Source: Limibacterium fermenti (lineage in GTDB: Bacteria; Bacteroidota; Bacteroidia; Bacteroidales; Dysgonomonadaceae). Taken from it: DNA of 64,000 nt. The notes beneath the pieces are model-generated. The model saw only the letters and a program-made list of their open reading frames with translations, had not been told where the DNA came from and ran no database searches. This document shows, in pieces, positions 8,663-18,122 of this stretch; the first letter of the stretch is position 1, and each line of letters opens with the position of its first letter. The stretch lies in the NCBI RefSeq assembly GCF_041902845.1, contig NZ_CP159486.1:1426001-1490000 (forward strand), written 5' to 3'. The position numbers and the translations under genes are program-made.

Positions 8663-8765
8663 TCGCTACTATTTGTTACAAACACTTCATAAAATTTTAA
8701 CCGTTTTGTAACATCTATTTCATTCCTTTGCGCTCGAAAAAAATTAGGTAATATCATCATTTTTT

Positions 8766-9446
8766 ATGAGAAAAAGAATTTGTTTTAGGGCCCATAGCCT
8801 ATGGATGGTTTTGGCTTTGTTTTTAGTTGCTGGCGGCATTTCTGCGCAAACGTCCTTGTTGAAAGGGAAAGTGACGGATGTCAATAATGAACCGCTCATT
8901 GGAGTGAATGTTATTGAAAAAGGCACGAATAACGGTACGGTTACCGATATCGAAGGCCGTTTTTCTTTGAATGCTTCTTCCAATGCCACGATCGTGTTTT
9001 CCTATATCGGGTTTACGGAGCTCGAAGTGGCGAGAAGCGGGCGGACTGTCTTGGATGTTACGCTCGAAGAGGATATGAAATTATTGGACGAAGTGGTTAT
9101 TACCGCTTTAGGGATTAAGCGAGAAGCCCGGCAATTGGGATATTCTACGGAAAACCTGGATGGCGAATCTATTGCCAATACCATGCCTGCGAATTGGTCT
9201 GCCGGATTGAGCGGGAAAGTGGCCGGATTGAATATCGTGTCACCCGGTGGCCCCATTGGTTCTACCCGGATTTCTTTGCGTGGGGATGTATCGCTGAATG
9301 TGAATGGAAATAACGCCTTGATTGTGGTCGACGGTGTCCCGATGAGTAATACGATTTCCAATCCGGGGAATGGCTTACGGCGCCGGAGTGGCGGCGGAAC
9401 TTTCCATCGACTATGGAAATGGTTTTGCGGATATAAATCCCAATGA
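8766..9446 (+). pseudogene. SusC/RagA-type TonB-dependent receptor, N-terminal part before a frameshift
   Basis: 226 residues before a premature stop. A signal peptide (to about residue 27, GGISA) is followed by a carboxypeptidase-regulatory-like domain (LLKGKVTDVNNEPLIGVNV ... GRFSLNASS), the SusC-type LDEVVITALGI segment and the start of the plug with ALIVVDGVPMSNT. After NPGNG the frame is wrong and reads GLRRRSGGG to a stop. The correct continuation, MAYGAG...YGNGFADINPNDIANIQVLKG, is in the +1 frame from about 9370. Removing one G from the run at 9365-9368 restores NPGMAYGAG; deletion of five bases from a GGAATGGAATGG ancestor would also explain it. Whether this is a real mutation, phase variation or an assembly error cannot be told here. 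Confidence 0.85.
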
Positions 9447-12036
9447 TATCGCGAATATTCAGGTACTCAAAGGAGCAAGCGCGACGGCTCTTTACGGTTC
9501 GAGGGCTGCCAACGGCGTACTATTGGTAACGACCAAAGCAGGCGAAAAAGCGTCGAAAGGTATCGGCGTAACGTTTTCATCCAACCTGAATTTTGAAGAT
9601 GTCATGAGATGGCCGGATTACCAATATGAATTCGGACAAGGGTTGCCGACGAATATCGGCAAGGCGGGCACGGAATATGCCGGGAAACAATATTATTCGT
9701 ACGGGGCATCGCCCGACGGAAACTCCGGGACGAGTGGGACAAGCAGCGCTTATGGAGCTGCGTTTGATGCAAATCAACTTTATTATCAATATGATCCCGT
9801 TACACAAGGAAGAGCTGCTGTGCCTACTCCTTGGGTCGGCTATCCGAATAACCGGAAAGATTTATTTCAACTAGGATTTACCTCTACCAACTCCGTTGCT
9901 ATTACCGGAAAAAACGATAAAGGTTCGGTAAGGGCATCGGTTACTTACACCAAGAACGAGTGGATTTTGCCCAATACCGGTTTTGAACGGTTTTCTTTCA
10001 ATGTGGCGGGCCAACAACAGGTTTCTAAAAGAGTGAAGTTGGATTATAGAAGTTCTTATACGAATAGAAGTTTAGACAATACTCCCGCCTTGGGTTATAA
10101 CAGTAATTCTATTTCCTATTTCCTTATCTTTCAAAACCCGAATGTAAATCTCGATTGGTTAAAGCCGAAGTGGAGAACGGGGCAAGAAAATATAAAACAA
10201 TTACAGCCGTATAGCACCTATATCGGTAATCCTTACGTGATATTACATGAATCGGAAAATCCGTCCGAGAAGCATAGCAATGTTACTTCGCTTTCGGCAA
10301 CCATGAATGTAACACCCCATTTGGATGTCATGGTTCGGTCGGGGCTTCAATTGTCTTCCGATCAAAGGGAACAGCATCGTCCTATGAGTGATGTGGTGTT
10401 TGGAAACGGTTTTTTCAAAAAAGAAAATGTCTTTGATTATGAAATGAATTCCGACGCATTGGTTACCTATCACCATATTTTTGGGGATGCTTTCCATATC
10501 AATGTTGCCGGCGGAGGAAATCTGATGAGGCAAAAATATGATTTGTTGGCTGCATCGGTAAACGGATTGAAAACGCCGGGCGTCTATAAATTATCCAACG
10601 GCTCTTCCAATCCTTCGGTAAGAACGGTTATCCGGAACAAGGCGATTAACAGCCTTTACTTTATGGCGAATTTAGCCTATCAGAATAAGGTCTTTTTGGA
10701 TATCACCGGGAGAAACGATTGGTCGTCCACCTTACCGGCCGAAAACCGTTCGTTCTTCTATCCGTCGGTAAGCAGCAGCTTTATTCTGAATGAATTGTTT
10801 ACGATGCCCTCGCAAATTAGCTTCTTTAAGTTTCGGGCTTCCTGGGCGCAGGTAGGAAACGATGCGGAGCCTTACAAGACCTCGCAATACTACGAAACGA
10901 GCGATTTTTCAGGCTCGTTGGTTTTACCCACCACGCTGTTCAATACCGATTTTAAACCTGAAATATCTACCAATTACGAGGTCGGTATCGATTACAGAAT
11001 GTTTAACGACCGTTTAGGGATTGACCTGACGTATTATTACAATACGACTAAAAACCAGATTTTAGATGCGCCCATTGATCCGACAACCGGTTATTCGCGG
11101 GCGACGATTAATTCGGGTAGCGTACGCAATAAAGGCTTGGAAATAGAATTGAATGCCGTACCGGTATCGACCAAAGACTTTACGTGGAGATCGATGGTTA
11201 CGTGGGCGATGAATAAGAATAAGATCCTTTCCTTAGCGGAAGGCTCCGATGAAAATCAGTTGATTGCCACGGTCGGGTCGGTCGTATCCTTAATCGGTAC
11301 GGTCGGCGGTACGGTTTCCGATTTATGGGGATATAAGTTGGTTCGCAATGAAGAAGGGAAAGTCGTCATAGGGGCGAACGGGTTACCCGAAAAAGCTCCC
11401 GAGATTGAATATGTCGGAAATGCGAGTCCCGATTGGAAAGCCGGATTCTACAACGAATTTAAATATAAAGGCTTCAAATTGGGCGTCCTTTTTGATGGGC
11501 AAATGGGAGGAATGGTGTATTCGCAATCCTTTCATAAGATGACCGAACAGGGTAAGTTGGCCCATACGCTCAACGGCAGGCTTCCGGGCACGGAGTTCTA
11601 CATCGCCGCCGACGACCCGAGAATAAAAAATGATCCCTCGCTAATACAATTGGGAGGTATTTATATGGTGGCGCCCGGTGTGATAAGAAATGCCGATGGA
11701 AGTTATAGTGAAAACACGAAACTAGTCACCGTCGAAGCGTATAACAAGGAAAATTACCGTCGGGCCAATGTGGAGACGAACACCTTTGATGCTTCTTACA
11801 TCAAACTCAGGGAAATAAGGCTCGAATATGCCTTATCGCCCAACCTTTTGCAAAAGACTCCTTTTACGGCTGCATCCTTTGCCGTGTATGGAAGAAATCT
11901 GCTCACCATTACCGATTATCCGCTGTATGATCCGGAAATAGCCGCGTTAGATGGCAATTCGATGGTGGTGGGTATCGAAAACGGGTCGTTGCCCTCTACC
12001 AAATCCTATGGAATCAATTTAAATTTGAGCTTTTAA
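9370..12036 (+). pseudogene. SusC/RagA-type TonB-dependent receptor, plug and barrel after the frameshift
   Basis: 888 residues in the +1 frame relative to the 5' part. It carries the rest of the plug (INPNDIANIQVLKGASATAL then YGSRAANGVLLVTTKAG), followed by a long series of amphipathic strands and the typical SusC C-terminal region (YIKLREIRLEYALSP ... FAVYGRNLLTITDYPLYDPE), ending NLNLSF with a terminal Phe. Together both parts would make about 1090 residues, normal for SusC. The partner SusD gene starts 18 nt downstream, so the locus is a glycan or peptide uptake pair; substrate is unknown, since no glycosidase is adjacent. On its own this part lacks a signal peptide and should not reach the outer membrane. 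Confidence 0.9.
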
Positions 12037-12054
12037 TAGATTAAATTATATATA

Positions 12055-13509
12055 ATGAACGCATTAAAACAGACAATTCTATACATATTCTTCATCATGG
12101 GGGTTGCTTTCACCTCTTGTGAAGACTTAGACGATTTGAACACCGATCCCACACGCATGCAGCAAGCAAACCCCGGCGTGTTCTTGAACCCGGTTCTATA
12201 CAATGTATCTTCTTATAATTGGGAACGATATAACAGCTTTACATTTCATTTGATGCAAGGCATTGTGACGACTAACAGTACCGGTGGATTAGGGTGGTAT
12301 TATATGACGGATGCTGCGGGCGATGGTACATGGAGTACGTATTACCGTTGGTTGAATAATATAAAAGAAATGGAAGAACAAGCCGGAGAGTTGAACGAAC
12401 CCAATTATGAGGCGATTGCAAAAGTCTTGAAGAGTTGGCTCTATCAGATTTTGGTCGAGGGATTCGGCGATGTTCCTATGACGGAAGCCATACGGGGCGA
12501 TGAAAAGATTTTTACGCCGGCTTTCGATTCTCAAATCGATATTTATCGGACTATTCTGCAAGAGTTGGATTCGGCCAATCTGCTTTTCGATGAAACGCAG
12601 GGATTGCGGTATAATCCCGAAGGGGAATTATTATATCATACGGAAACTCCGGCATCAGGAGCCACATCGGCCGGGATCGTTAAATGGAGGAAGTTTGCGA
12701 ATTCTCTTAAGCTCCGCGTCTTATTAAGGGTGTTGGATGTGAATGGATTGAATGCGAAAGCTGAAATCATGAAACTAATCAATGATCCGGTTGCCTATCC
12801 TCTATTCGAATCGAATGACGAGGCCGCTTTACTGCCTGTTACGGGGGTATATCCTTTGGAAGCGCCTATGACTCGCCCGCAAGATTTTACTTCATATAAG
12901 GCGTTATCGGAATTTTTTATCGATCATCTGAAAGAATGGAACGATCCCCGATTGCCGATCTTCGCGCAGCAAACGACCAATGACGGGGTGAAATCTTATT
13001 TCGGATGGCCAAGCGGATACAATACGGTGCCCAGCTTTAACGGTTCTCTGCCCAATCAGGGTATCGTAAAAGCGCCGATGAAATTAGCGTTAATGACGTA
13101 TGCCGAGGTGGAGTTTATCAAAGCCGAATTGGCTCAGAAGTCGATTATCTCTTCCGATGCAGCGAGTCATTATCGCAAAGCGGTCGAAGCGGCTATCACG
13201 CAATGGGGGGCCATTGTTCCGGAAGGGTATTTCGATAATTCCGAAACGAAATACGACAATTCGTTGGAGAGGATCATGATCCAGAAATATTACGCCTTGT
13301 TTTTTTGTGATTATCAGCAATGGTTTGAATATAATAGGACGGGAATGCCCGAGATGCCTGTCGGAGAGGGTGTTCCGATAGGTAATGTCATGCCCCGGCG
13401 GTTTAAATATCCCTCTACATTACAAAGGACGAATTTGGCGAATTATCAAAAAGCCAAAGAAAGTATGGGCGGCGATGATTTTAACCTCAAACTGATTTGG
13501 CAAAAATAA
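12055..13509 (+). CDS. SusD/RagB-family nutrient-binding outer-membrane lipoprotein
   Basis: 484 residues. The signal peptide ends FTSC (Cys22), so it is a lipoprotein, presumably surface exposed. NTDPTRMQQANPGVFLNPVLYN, the TPR-like helices and AYPLF.../TYAEVEFIKAEL segments match the SusD-like family that caps the SusC barrel and binds the ligand. This is the SusD-like_2 branch (about 480-530 residues). Co-transcribed with the SusC gene (18 nt gap). With SusC disrupted, the SusD protein would be made, if at all, without its transporter. Transcription probably ends at 13744-13783, beyond a MITE-like insertion. Confidence 0.93.
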   Translation: MNALKQTILYIFFIMGVAFTSCEDLDDLNTDPTRMQQANPGVFLNPVLYNVSSYNWERYNSFTFHLMQGIVTTNSTGGLGWYYMTDAAGDGTWSTYYRWLNNIKEMEEQAGELNEPNYEAIAKVLKSWLYQILVEGFGDVPMTEAIRGDEKIFTPAFDSQIDIYRTILQELDSANLLFDETQGLRYNPEGELLYHTETPASGATSAGIVKWRKFANSLKLRVLLRVLDVNGLNAKAEIMKLINDPVAYPLFESNDEAALLPVTGVYPLEAPMTRPQDFTSYKALSEFFIDHLKEWNDPRLPIFAQQTTNDGVKSYFGWPSGYNTVPSFNGSLPNQGIVKAPMKLALMTYAEVEFIKAELAQKSIISSDAASHYRKAVEAAITQWGAIVPEGYFDNSETKYDNSLERIMIQKYYALFFCDYQQWFEYNRTGMPEMPVGEGVPIGNVMPRRFKYPSTLQRTNLANYQKAKESMGGDDFNLKLIWQK

Positions 13510-13546
13510 TGCGGATTATCGTAAAAGTATAAAATAAAATTCTTCT

Positions 13547-13741
13547 TAGAGCCTGTTTAAATTTTACAACTAAAGTTTTTTATAGCTGTTTTGGGATGGA
13601 TTTTTTGCTTCTTGATGGCAGATTTAGCGGGCTAAATCAAAAACAAGAAGTGAAAAAGACGCTCGAAAGAGCATAAAAAAGTAGTTGAGAATTGTTTTTT
13701 ACCTATAGCAAAATATTTCGCTAAAATTTAAACAAGCTCTT
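13547..13741. mobile_element. MITE-like palindromic element, about 195 bp
   Basis: TAGAGCCTGTTTAAATTTTA (13547-13566) is repeated inverted at 13722-13741 with 18 of 20 matches. The centre holds nested inverted repeats: CTTCTTG...CAAGAAG and a perfect GATTTAGC-GG-GCTAAATC stem. No open reading frame fits inside. Long terminal inverted repeats, small size and no coding content are the features of a non-autonomous MITE. TTA on both sides could be a target-site duplication. It lies between the SusD stop codon and the terminator at 13744. Confidence 0.7.
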
Positions 13742-13743
13742 AA

Positions 13744-13783
13744 CCTTCCGGCGGGTAGCATACACCTGCCGGAAGTTTTTTTT
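13744..13783 (+). terminator. Rho-independent terminator of the susCD transcript
   Basis: CTTCCGGC and GCCGGAAG form a GC-rich stem, extended by GGGT/ACC, followed by eight T. Confidence 0.85.
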
Positions 13784-13793
13784 GATGGCGTTT

Positions 13794-14936
13794 TTAATTG
13801 GATGAAGCAGGTTCGTTAGTCGTTAGAATGGGTACATATCTTCCTTCCTTAACCTCATATCCAAATTCGTATTTCACTATAAAGCCAAGAATTTTCAGCA
13901 CTCGTTCGCTGAAATGCTTGCCCGCTTTTTTACAAAGGGAAGGACGGAAAAGATATTTGCTCAAGTCTATCTCTGTAGCGCTATTCCGCTTGATTTGCTT
14001 TACGTCTTTGAGAAATTCGTTTTTGAATTGTTGAAAGAGAAAAGATTCCGAAAGTTCACGGTGGATAAGATAAGCGCTTCGCCAAGTCCGGTTGGGAGGT
14101 AAAGAACTCTCGATTCCTCCGAAAAGAGTCAGTTGGGAATGAAAGATAACCGCTAGCGCATGTATGGCAAAAACCGGCCATAAATGACTCCGTTCTTTCA
14201 GCAGGCAATTCTTCAAGGAAATGCTTTCAGGGGTAATGATGTCTGTTTTGCAGAGTAAGTAATTGTAATATTCCCAATCCTGTTTATGGGAGAAAAAAGG
14301 AGAGTCTAAGTCGAAGAAACTTCTTAATACGGATTCCTCTATTTTCTCCACTTTTTTACGGGTAAGATATTCTTTTTGTATGGAAACCTCCGGTAAATTG
14401 TTTTCATAAACGCCTTTCATTTCAAACCATTGGCGCAGGATATTCCTGTCTTTGGAGGAAAGAATCGAATTCAACCTGTTTTCGAGCAATAAAAACATCG
14501 GTATATAGCCGTTTTTGTGCAAAAAGGAGATAATGATGGTTTCATCGCCATTGTATTCGTATTCTATGATGACGTTTTCAAGCAATATCTCTTCATTCTT
14601 AAGCGTGTTTATGCGATGTATTTCGTCAACCATTTCCTTTTTGAAGCCTTCCAGTTGTTTGGCGGATTCTATGCCGATTTTTCTAAGGGAAAGAAATGAA
14701 AAGCCCGGCCGGCAAATAGCCATGCGGCAAAAATCGTCCATTGAATAAGTATGGAGCACATTCTGACATCGCACACTTAATGTTTTGACTTGCTTTCGAT
14801 AAAATGCATCAAGCAAAATCTGTTGATTCTTGTTGAGTAATTCATAAAGATTTCGATTCTCTAAAAACGATTGGTCCTCATTTTTAGAGAATAGTAAGGA
14901 TTCATCTTTCCTGGAGTGATAGATTCTTTTATTCAT
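13794..14936 (-). CDS. Unknown protein with RNAP alpha-CTD-like and sigma region-4-like motifs
   Basis: 380 residues, no signal peptide or membrane helix. Two short segments stand out. About residues 50-100, KTLSVRCQNVLHTYSMDDF ... FLSLRKIGIESAKQLEGFK resembles the helix-hairpin-helix of the RNA polymerase alpha C-terminal domain (LSVRAYNCL ... LRNFGRKSLEEI). Near residue 160, LSSKDRNILRQWFEMKGV ... EYLTRKKVEKIEESVLRSF resembles the sigma-70 region 4 helix-turn-helix (LTRERVRQIEAKALRKL). The remainder is unrecognised. It could be a DNA-binding regulator or a transcription-associated protein. It stands alone, convergent with susCD, with a 498-nt gap upstream. No function is assigned. Confidence 0.65.
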   Translation of the reverse strand: MNKRIYHSRKDESLLFSKNEDQSFLENRNLYELLNKNQQILLDAFYRKQVKTLSVRCQNVLHTYSMDDFCRMAICRPGFSFLSLRKIGIESAKQLEGFKKEMVDEIHRINTLKNEEILLENVIIEYEYNGDETIIISFLHKNGYIPMFLLLENRLNSILSSKDRNILRQWFEMKGVYENNLPEVSIQKEYLTRKKVEKIEESVLRSFFDLDSPFFSHKQDWEYYNYLLCKTDIITPESISLKNCLLKERSHLWPVFAIHALAVIFHSQLTLFGGIESSLPPNRTWRSAYLIHRELSESFLFQQFKNEFLKDVKQIKRNSATEIDLSKYLFRPSLCKKAGKHFSERVLKILGFIVKYEFGYEVKEGRYVPILTTNEPASSN

Positions 14937-15330
14937 GTTGGCTCCTAATTAACTGTAATAACGATGTTTTTGTCGGCAACTAATGGGCAAAATAGTATCA
15001 AGTAAATAGGGTTACAAGTGAATGATAGCAAAATAATTCGGTTCTTTTGTAACTCTAAGGGAAAATCTTAATTGTGGAAACTGTCGTTATTTTCCGTTTA
15101 CATGGAATTCTTTGCAGCTTTCCATTATTCCTTAACTGTTATATGATACCTGTCTATAGTCTTTTTGTCGACAAAACAGAACATCTTTCTTATTTGGTTA
15201 CAAATTTATGTTTTATTTTTTTATTTTCGATAGATAACAGCGGGAAAAGGCTCTGCTTTAGGTTAAAAATTAATAAAGTCTGTTTCCGTAACCCTATCCG
15301 AGAAAAGAATTGTCCGTATTTAATGGGTGC
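14937..15330. other. AT-rich intergenic region with a perfect 14-bp palindrome
   Basis: It separates the minus-strand gene at 14936 from the export operon. TTTTGTCGACAAAA at 15163-15176 is a perfect palindrome and TGTCCGT at 15311-15317 is repeated inverted at 15340-15346. I see no gene or RNA here. Confidence 0.5.
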
Positions 15331-15404
15331 TGTTCGATAACGGACACTCTCTTTATTTGCAATTGTTGATATATAGATGTTTATGCTTTTGGCATAAGCT
15401 TTGT
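15331..15404 (+). promoter_or_regulatory. Candidate sigma-54 promoter with upstream activator site
   Basis: TGGCATAAGCTTTGT at 15390-15404 fits the -24/-12 pattern TGGCAYR-N4-TTGC: GG at 15391-15392, ten bases, then G at 15403; the -12 C is replaced by T. The start site would fall near 15416, just before the ATG at 15435. Upstream, TGTTCG-ATAA-CGGACA (15331-15346) is an imperfect 16-bp palindrome placed about 50 bp before the -24 box, as expected for an NtrC-type activator site. An NtrC-type regulator is encoded at the end of this locus (30804). Confidence 0.5.
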
Positions 15405-15434
15405 CCATAGGTGTTCGTACAAATAATAAATAAA

Positions 15435-16682
15435 ATGGATCGAGAAATCCCCAAAGAAGTATTACGAAAGGAACGAAGACGTAAGATGATTAAATTAGTC
15501 GCAGTCGTAGGCGTGTGCGTGCTGGTTGTCATACTCGTTATTTCCTTCCTGAGAGATTCTGTAAACAGGAAAAACATTCAATTGTCGACGGTCGATACCG
15601 GAACGATTGAAGTGTCCGTCAGCGCCTCGGGTAAAGTGGCGCCTGCATTTGAAGAGATTATCAATACGCCCATCGAGAGCCGTATTGTGGAAGTCTACAA
15701 ACGAGGCGGGGATTCGGTTGATGTGGGTACGCCCTTGTTAAGACTCGATTTGCAGACAATTGAAACGGATTACCGCAAGATGCTCGATGAATTGCAGGTG
15801 CGCCAATACCGTATTGAACAGCAACGAATCAAAAACAGCAGTACGTTGAGCGATATGGAAATGCAGTTGAAAGTAAATGATATGCAGATTGATAAAATGG
15901 AGGTCGAGGTACGCAATGAACGTTATTTGGATAGTCTCGGTGCGGGAACAACTGACAAGGTTCGTGAAACGGAACTGAGTTATAACGTGGCGCGGCTCGA
16001 ACAGGAGCAGGCGCGCAAGAAATTCGAAAATGACAAGAAGGTGACGGATGCCGAATTACGTGTGCAGGAGCTTGAATTGGAGATTTTCCGGAAATCATTG
16101 GCCGAAACGCGGCGCATCTTGAATGATGCGCAGATACGTTCGCCGCGCAAAGCCATTCTCACGTATATAAACAACCAGGTCGGGGTGCGTGTGCCGCAGG
16201 GGACGCAAGTGGCTATTGTTTCCGATTTGTCGCATTTTAAGATCGACGGGGAGATTGCCGACAGTTACGGCGATCGCATTGCGACGGGAAATAAAGTCGT
16301 GGTGAAGATCGGAAACGAACAGTTGACGGGTGCTGTGAGCAGTGTGACGCCTTTGTCGAAAAACGGAATTATTCAATTCACCGTACAGCTCGATGACGAC
16401 AATCATCCCCGGCTGCGCTCGGGCTTAAAGACGGATGTGTATGTGATGAACGCCGTGAAAGACGATGTGATGCGTATTGCCAACGGGCCGTATTATACCG
16501 GCAAGGGGACATACGAACTGTTTGTGCTCGACGGTTCGACGCTCAAAAAACGCAAAGTCCAGCTCGGCGAAAGCAATTTCGAATATATAGAGGTTGTGTC
16601 GGGATTGCAGCCGGGCCAGCAGGTTGTCGTGAGCGATATGTCGGAGTACCGCAACAGGAATAAGATAAAGGTGAAGGAGTAG
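15435..16682 (+). CDS. HlyD/MacA-type membrane-fusion (periplasmic adaptor) protein
   Basis: 415 residues from ATG 15435; an in-frame ATG at 15411 would add eight residues but lies upstream of the likely transcription start. A basic N-terminus (KEVLRKERRRKMIK) precedes one membrane helix (about 19-37). The periplasmic part has a biotinyl-lipoyl-like half (GKVAPAFEEIINTPIESRI ... VDVGTPLLRLD), a long coiled-coil hairpin (about 100-230), the second lipoyl half (AQIRSPRKAILTYINNQVG) and beta-barrel strands. It should link the MacB-type permeases in the inner membrane to the TolC-type channel encoded at 29058. First gene of the export operon. Confidence 0.92.
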   Translation: MDREIPKEVLRKERRRKMIKLVAVVGVCVLVVILVISFLRDSVNRKNIQLSTVDTGTIEVSVSASGKVAPAFEEIINTPIESRIVEVYKRGGDSVDVGTPLLRLDLQTIETDYRKMLDELQVRQYRIEQQRIKNSSTLSDMEMQLKVNDMQIDKMEVEVRNERYLDSLGAGTTDKVRETELSYNVARLEQEQARKKFENDKKVTDAELRVQELELEIFRKSLAETRRILNDAQIRSPRKAILTYINNQVGVRVPQGTQVAIVSDLSHFKIDGEIADSYGDRIATGNKVVVKIGNEQLTGAVSSVTPLSKNGIIQFTVQLDDDNHPRLRSGLKTDVYVMNAVKDDVMRIANGPYYTGKGTYELFVLDGSTLKKRKVQLGESNFEYIEVVSGLQPGQQVVVSDMSEYRNRNKIKVKE

Positions 16683-16685
16683 AAA

Positions 16686-16740
16686 TGCAAATTATCAATT
16701 ACAAATTACAAATTACAAATTACAAATTACGAATTAGCAA
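16686..16740 (+). repeat. Heptanucleotide array (AATTACA type)
   Basis: About seven copies of AATTACA or variants start 3 nt after the stop codon of the adaptor gene and end in a degenerate GACGGATGACCGGTGAC segment before the next gene. Confidence 0.85.
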
Positions 16741-16806
16741 ATGAAGTCAAAGGTCTAACGTTTAAAGACGGATGACCGGTGACATTAAACTTTCGACAGT
16801 AAAAAT

Positions 16807-18120
16807 ATGATTCAACAATATTTCAAACAGGCATGGCAGTTGATAAAGCAGAACAAGCTTTTCAGCGGCATTTATATCGCCGGGACGGCGTTGGGTATTT
16901 CCATGGTGATGGTCATGGCGATATTGGATTACGTGAAAACGGCAAACATCTATCCCGAAATGAATCGCGAACGGATGTTGTATGCCAAATCCATTTCCGT
17001 CGCTCCTGTAGATACGGCACGGTTTAAATATACAAATTCCGGCAGTTTGTCTTATAAAGCGGCGGAACTGTTTTTCCTGTCGCTAAAGACGCCTGAAAGA
17101 GTATCCGTCATGTTTTCGGGAACCGACTTCGCCTCGCTGCCGAATAACGATAACCTGATCAAGATAAAAAGCCGCCAAGTGGATACGAATTACTGGAAAA
17201 TCTTCCCTTTCCGGTTTCTGTCGGGTAAACCGTTTTCCGATGCCGATTTCCAATCGGGATTGGCGGTTGCGGTCATCACCGAGTCGCTGTCGAAGAAACT
17301 GTTTGGATCGGACAAGGCCGCGGGTCAATCGCTGGAGTACCGTTTTAAGCCTTATCGCATTGTTGGCGTGGTAAAAGACGTATCGTATGTAATGGAAGAC
17401 ACGTATGCTCAAATATGGATGCCTTATACATGTATCGAGAATTATGATAAGGAAAATTCAGAAAGGGCCGGAATGATCGGCGATGTGGGCAAAGTATTCC
17501 TGTTGGCGCGTTCCGCGTCGGATTTCGGATCTATCCGCAGGGAAGTAAACGATAAGGTGCGCCGGTTCAATGCTTCGGCGGCGGATTGGAAAACCGATTT
17601 AATGGGGCAACCCGATACGCGAAAAGTGGACGCGCACCGCTATTGGTCGAATAAGGGACCGGAGATGAAGAAAATAAATATCCGGAACATATTGATTATG
17701 TTTTTGTTGCTGGTGGTTCCCGCGCTTAATCTATCGGGAATGAACAGCACACGCATGGAGCGTCGGCTTAGCGAAATGGGCGTGCGCAAAGCGTTCGGCG
17801 CGTCGCGATCGCGGCTTGTTCACCAAGTGCTTATCGAAAATCTGCTGCTGACCGGCTTAGGGGGATTCGTCGGCTTGCTGGTCTCTTATCTGATTGTTTT
17901 CTTTACAAAAGAATGGATACTTGATTTGGGAAAGCAATTTACGGACACGCTTCCCGAAGGGGCCTCGGTCGATTTTTCCATATCCATGCTCTTCAACGGG
18001 AAGATATTCCTTGCCGTTTTATTGGCATGCCTCGTCATGAATATACTTTCGGCGTTGATTCCCGTTTACCGCTCCCTGCGAAAAAGTATTACCGATTCGC
18101 TTCACATTAAATACAACTGA
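16807..18120 (+). CDS. MacB/FtsX-type ABC transporter permease (pair 1, class A)
   Basis: 437 residues. The N-terminus MIQQYFKQAWQLIKQNKLF is shared by the first member of every permease pair in this locus (class A). One membrane helix (about 20-40) is followed by a periplasmic MacB_PCD-like domain of about 230 residues, then three C-terminal helices with the FtsX-domain signature LSGMNSTRMERRLSEMGVRKAFGASR. This is the type VII ABC architecture, which moves substrate in the periplasm and does not carry it across the inner membrane. The ATPase must come from elsewhere, presumably the gene at 24675. Two nt separate it from its class B partner. Confidence 0.92.
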   Translation: MIQQYFKQAWQLIKQNKLFSGIYIAGTALGISMVMVMAILDYVKTANIYPEMNRERMLYAKSISVAPVDTARFKYTNSGSLSYKAAELFFLSLKTPERVSVMFSGTDFASLPNNDNLIKIKSRQVDTNYWKIFPFRFLSGKPFSDADFQSGLAVAVITESLSKKLFGSDKAAGQSLEYRFKPYRIVGVVKDVSYVMEDTYAQIWMPYTCIENYDKENSERAGMIGDVGKVFLLARSASDFGSIRREVNDKVRRFNASAADWKTDLMGQPDTRKVDAHRYWSNKGPEMKKINIRNILIMFLLLVVPALNLSGMNSTRMERRLSEMGVRKAFGASRSRLVHQVLIENLLLTGLGGFVGLLVSYLIVFFTKEWILDLGKQFTDTLPEGASVDFSISMLFNGKIFLAVLLACLVMNILSALIPVYRSLRKSITDSLHIKYN

Positions 18121-18122
18121 TT

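Noticed and set aside
8266..8760. Two minus-strand frames with FEKMKMT-like heptads as genes
   Set aside because: They are products of the 21-bp repeat, overlap the preceding gene or lack promoters, and are separated by stops.
9365..9372. Programmed ribosomal frameshift in susC
   Set aside because: The join has no classical slippery heptamer or downstream stimulatory structure, and SusC proteins are not known to use frameshifting; mutation or sequence error is simpler.
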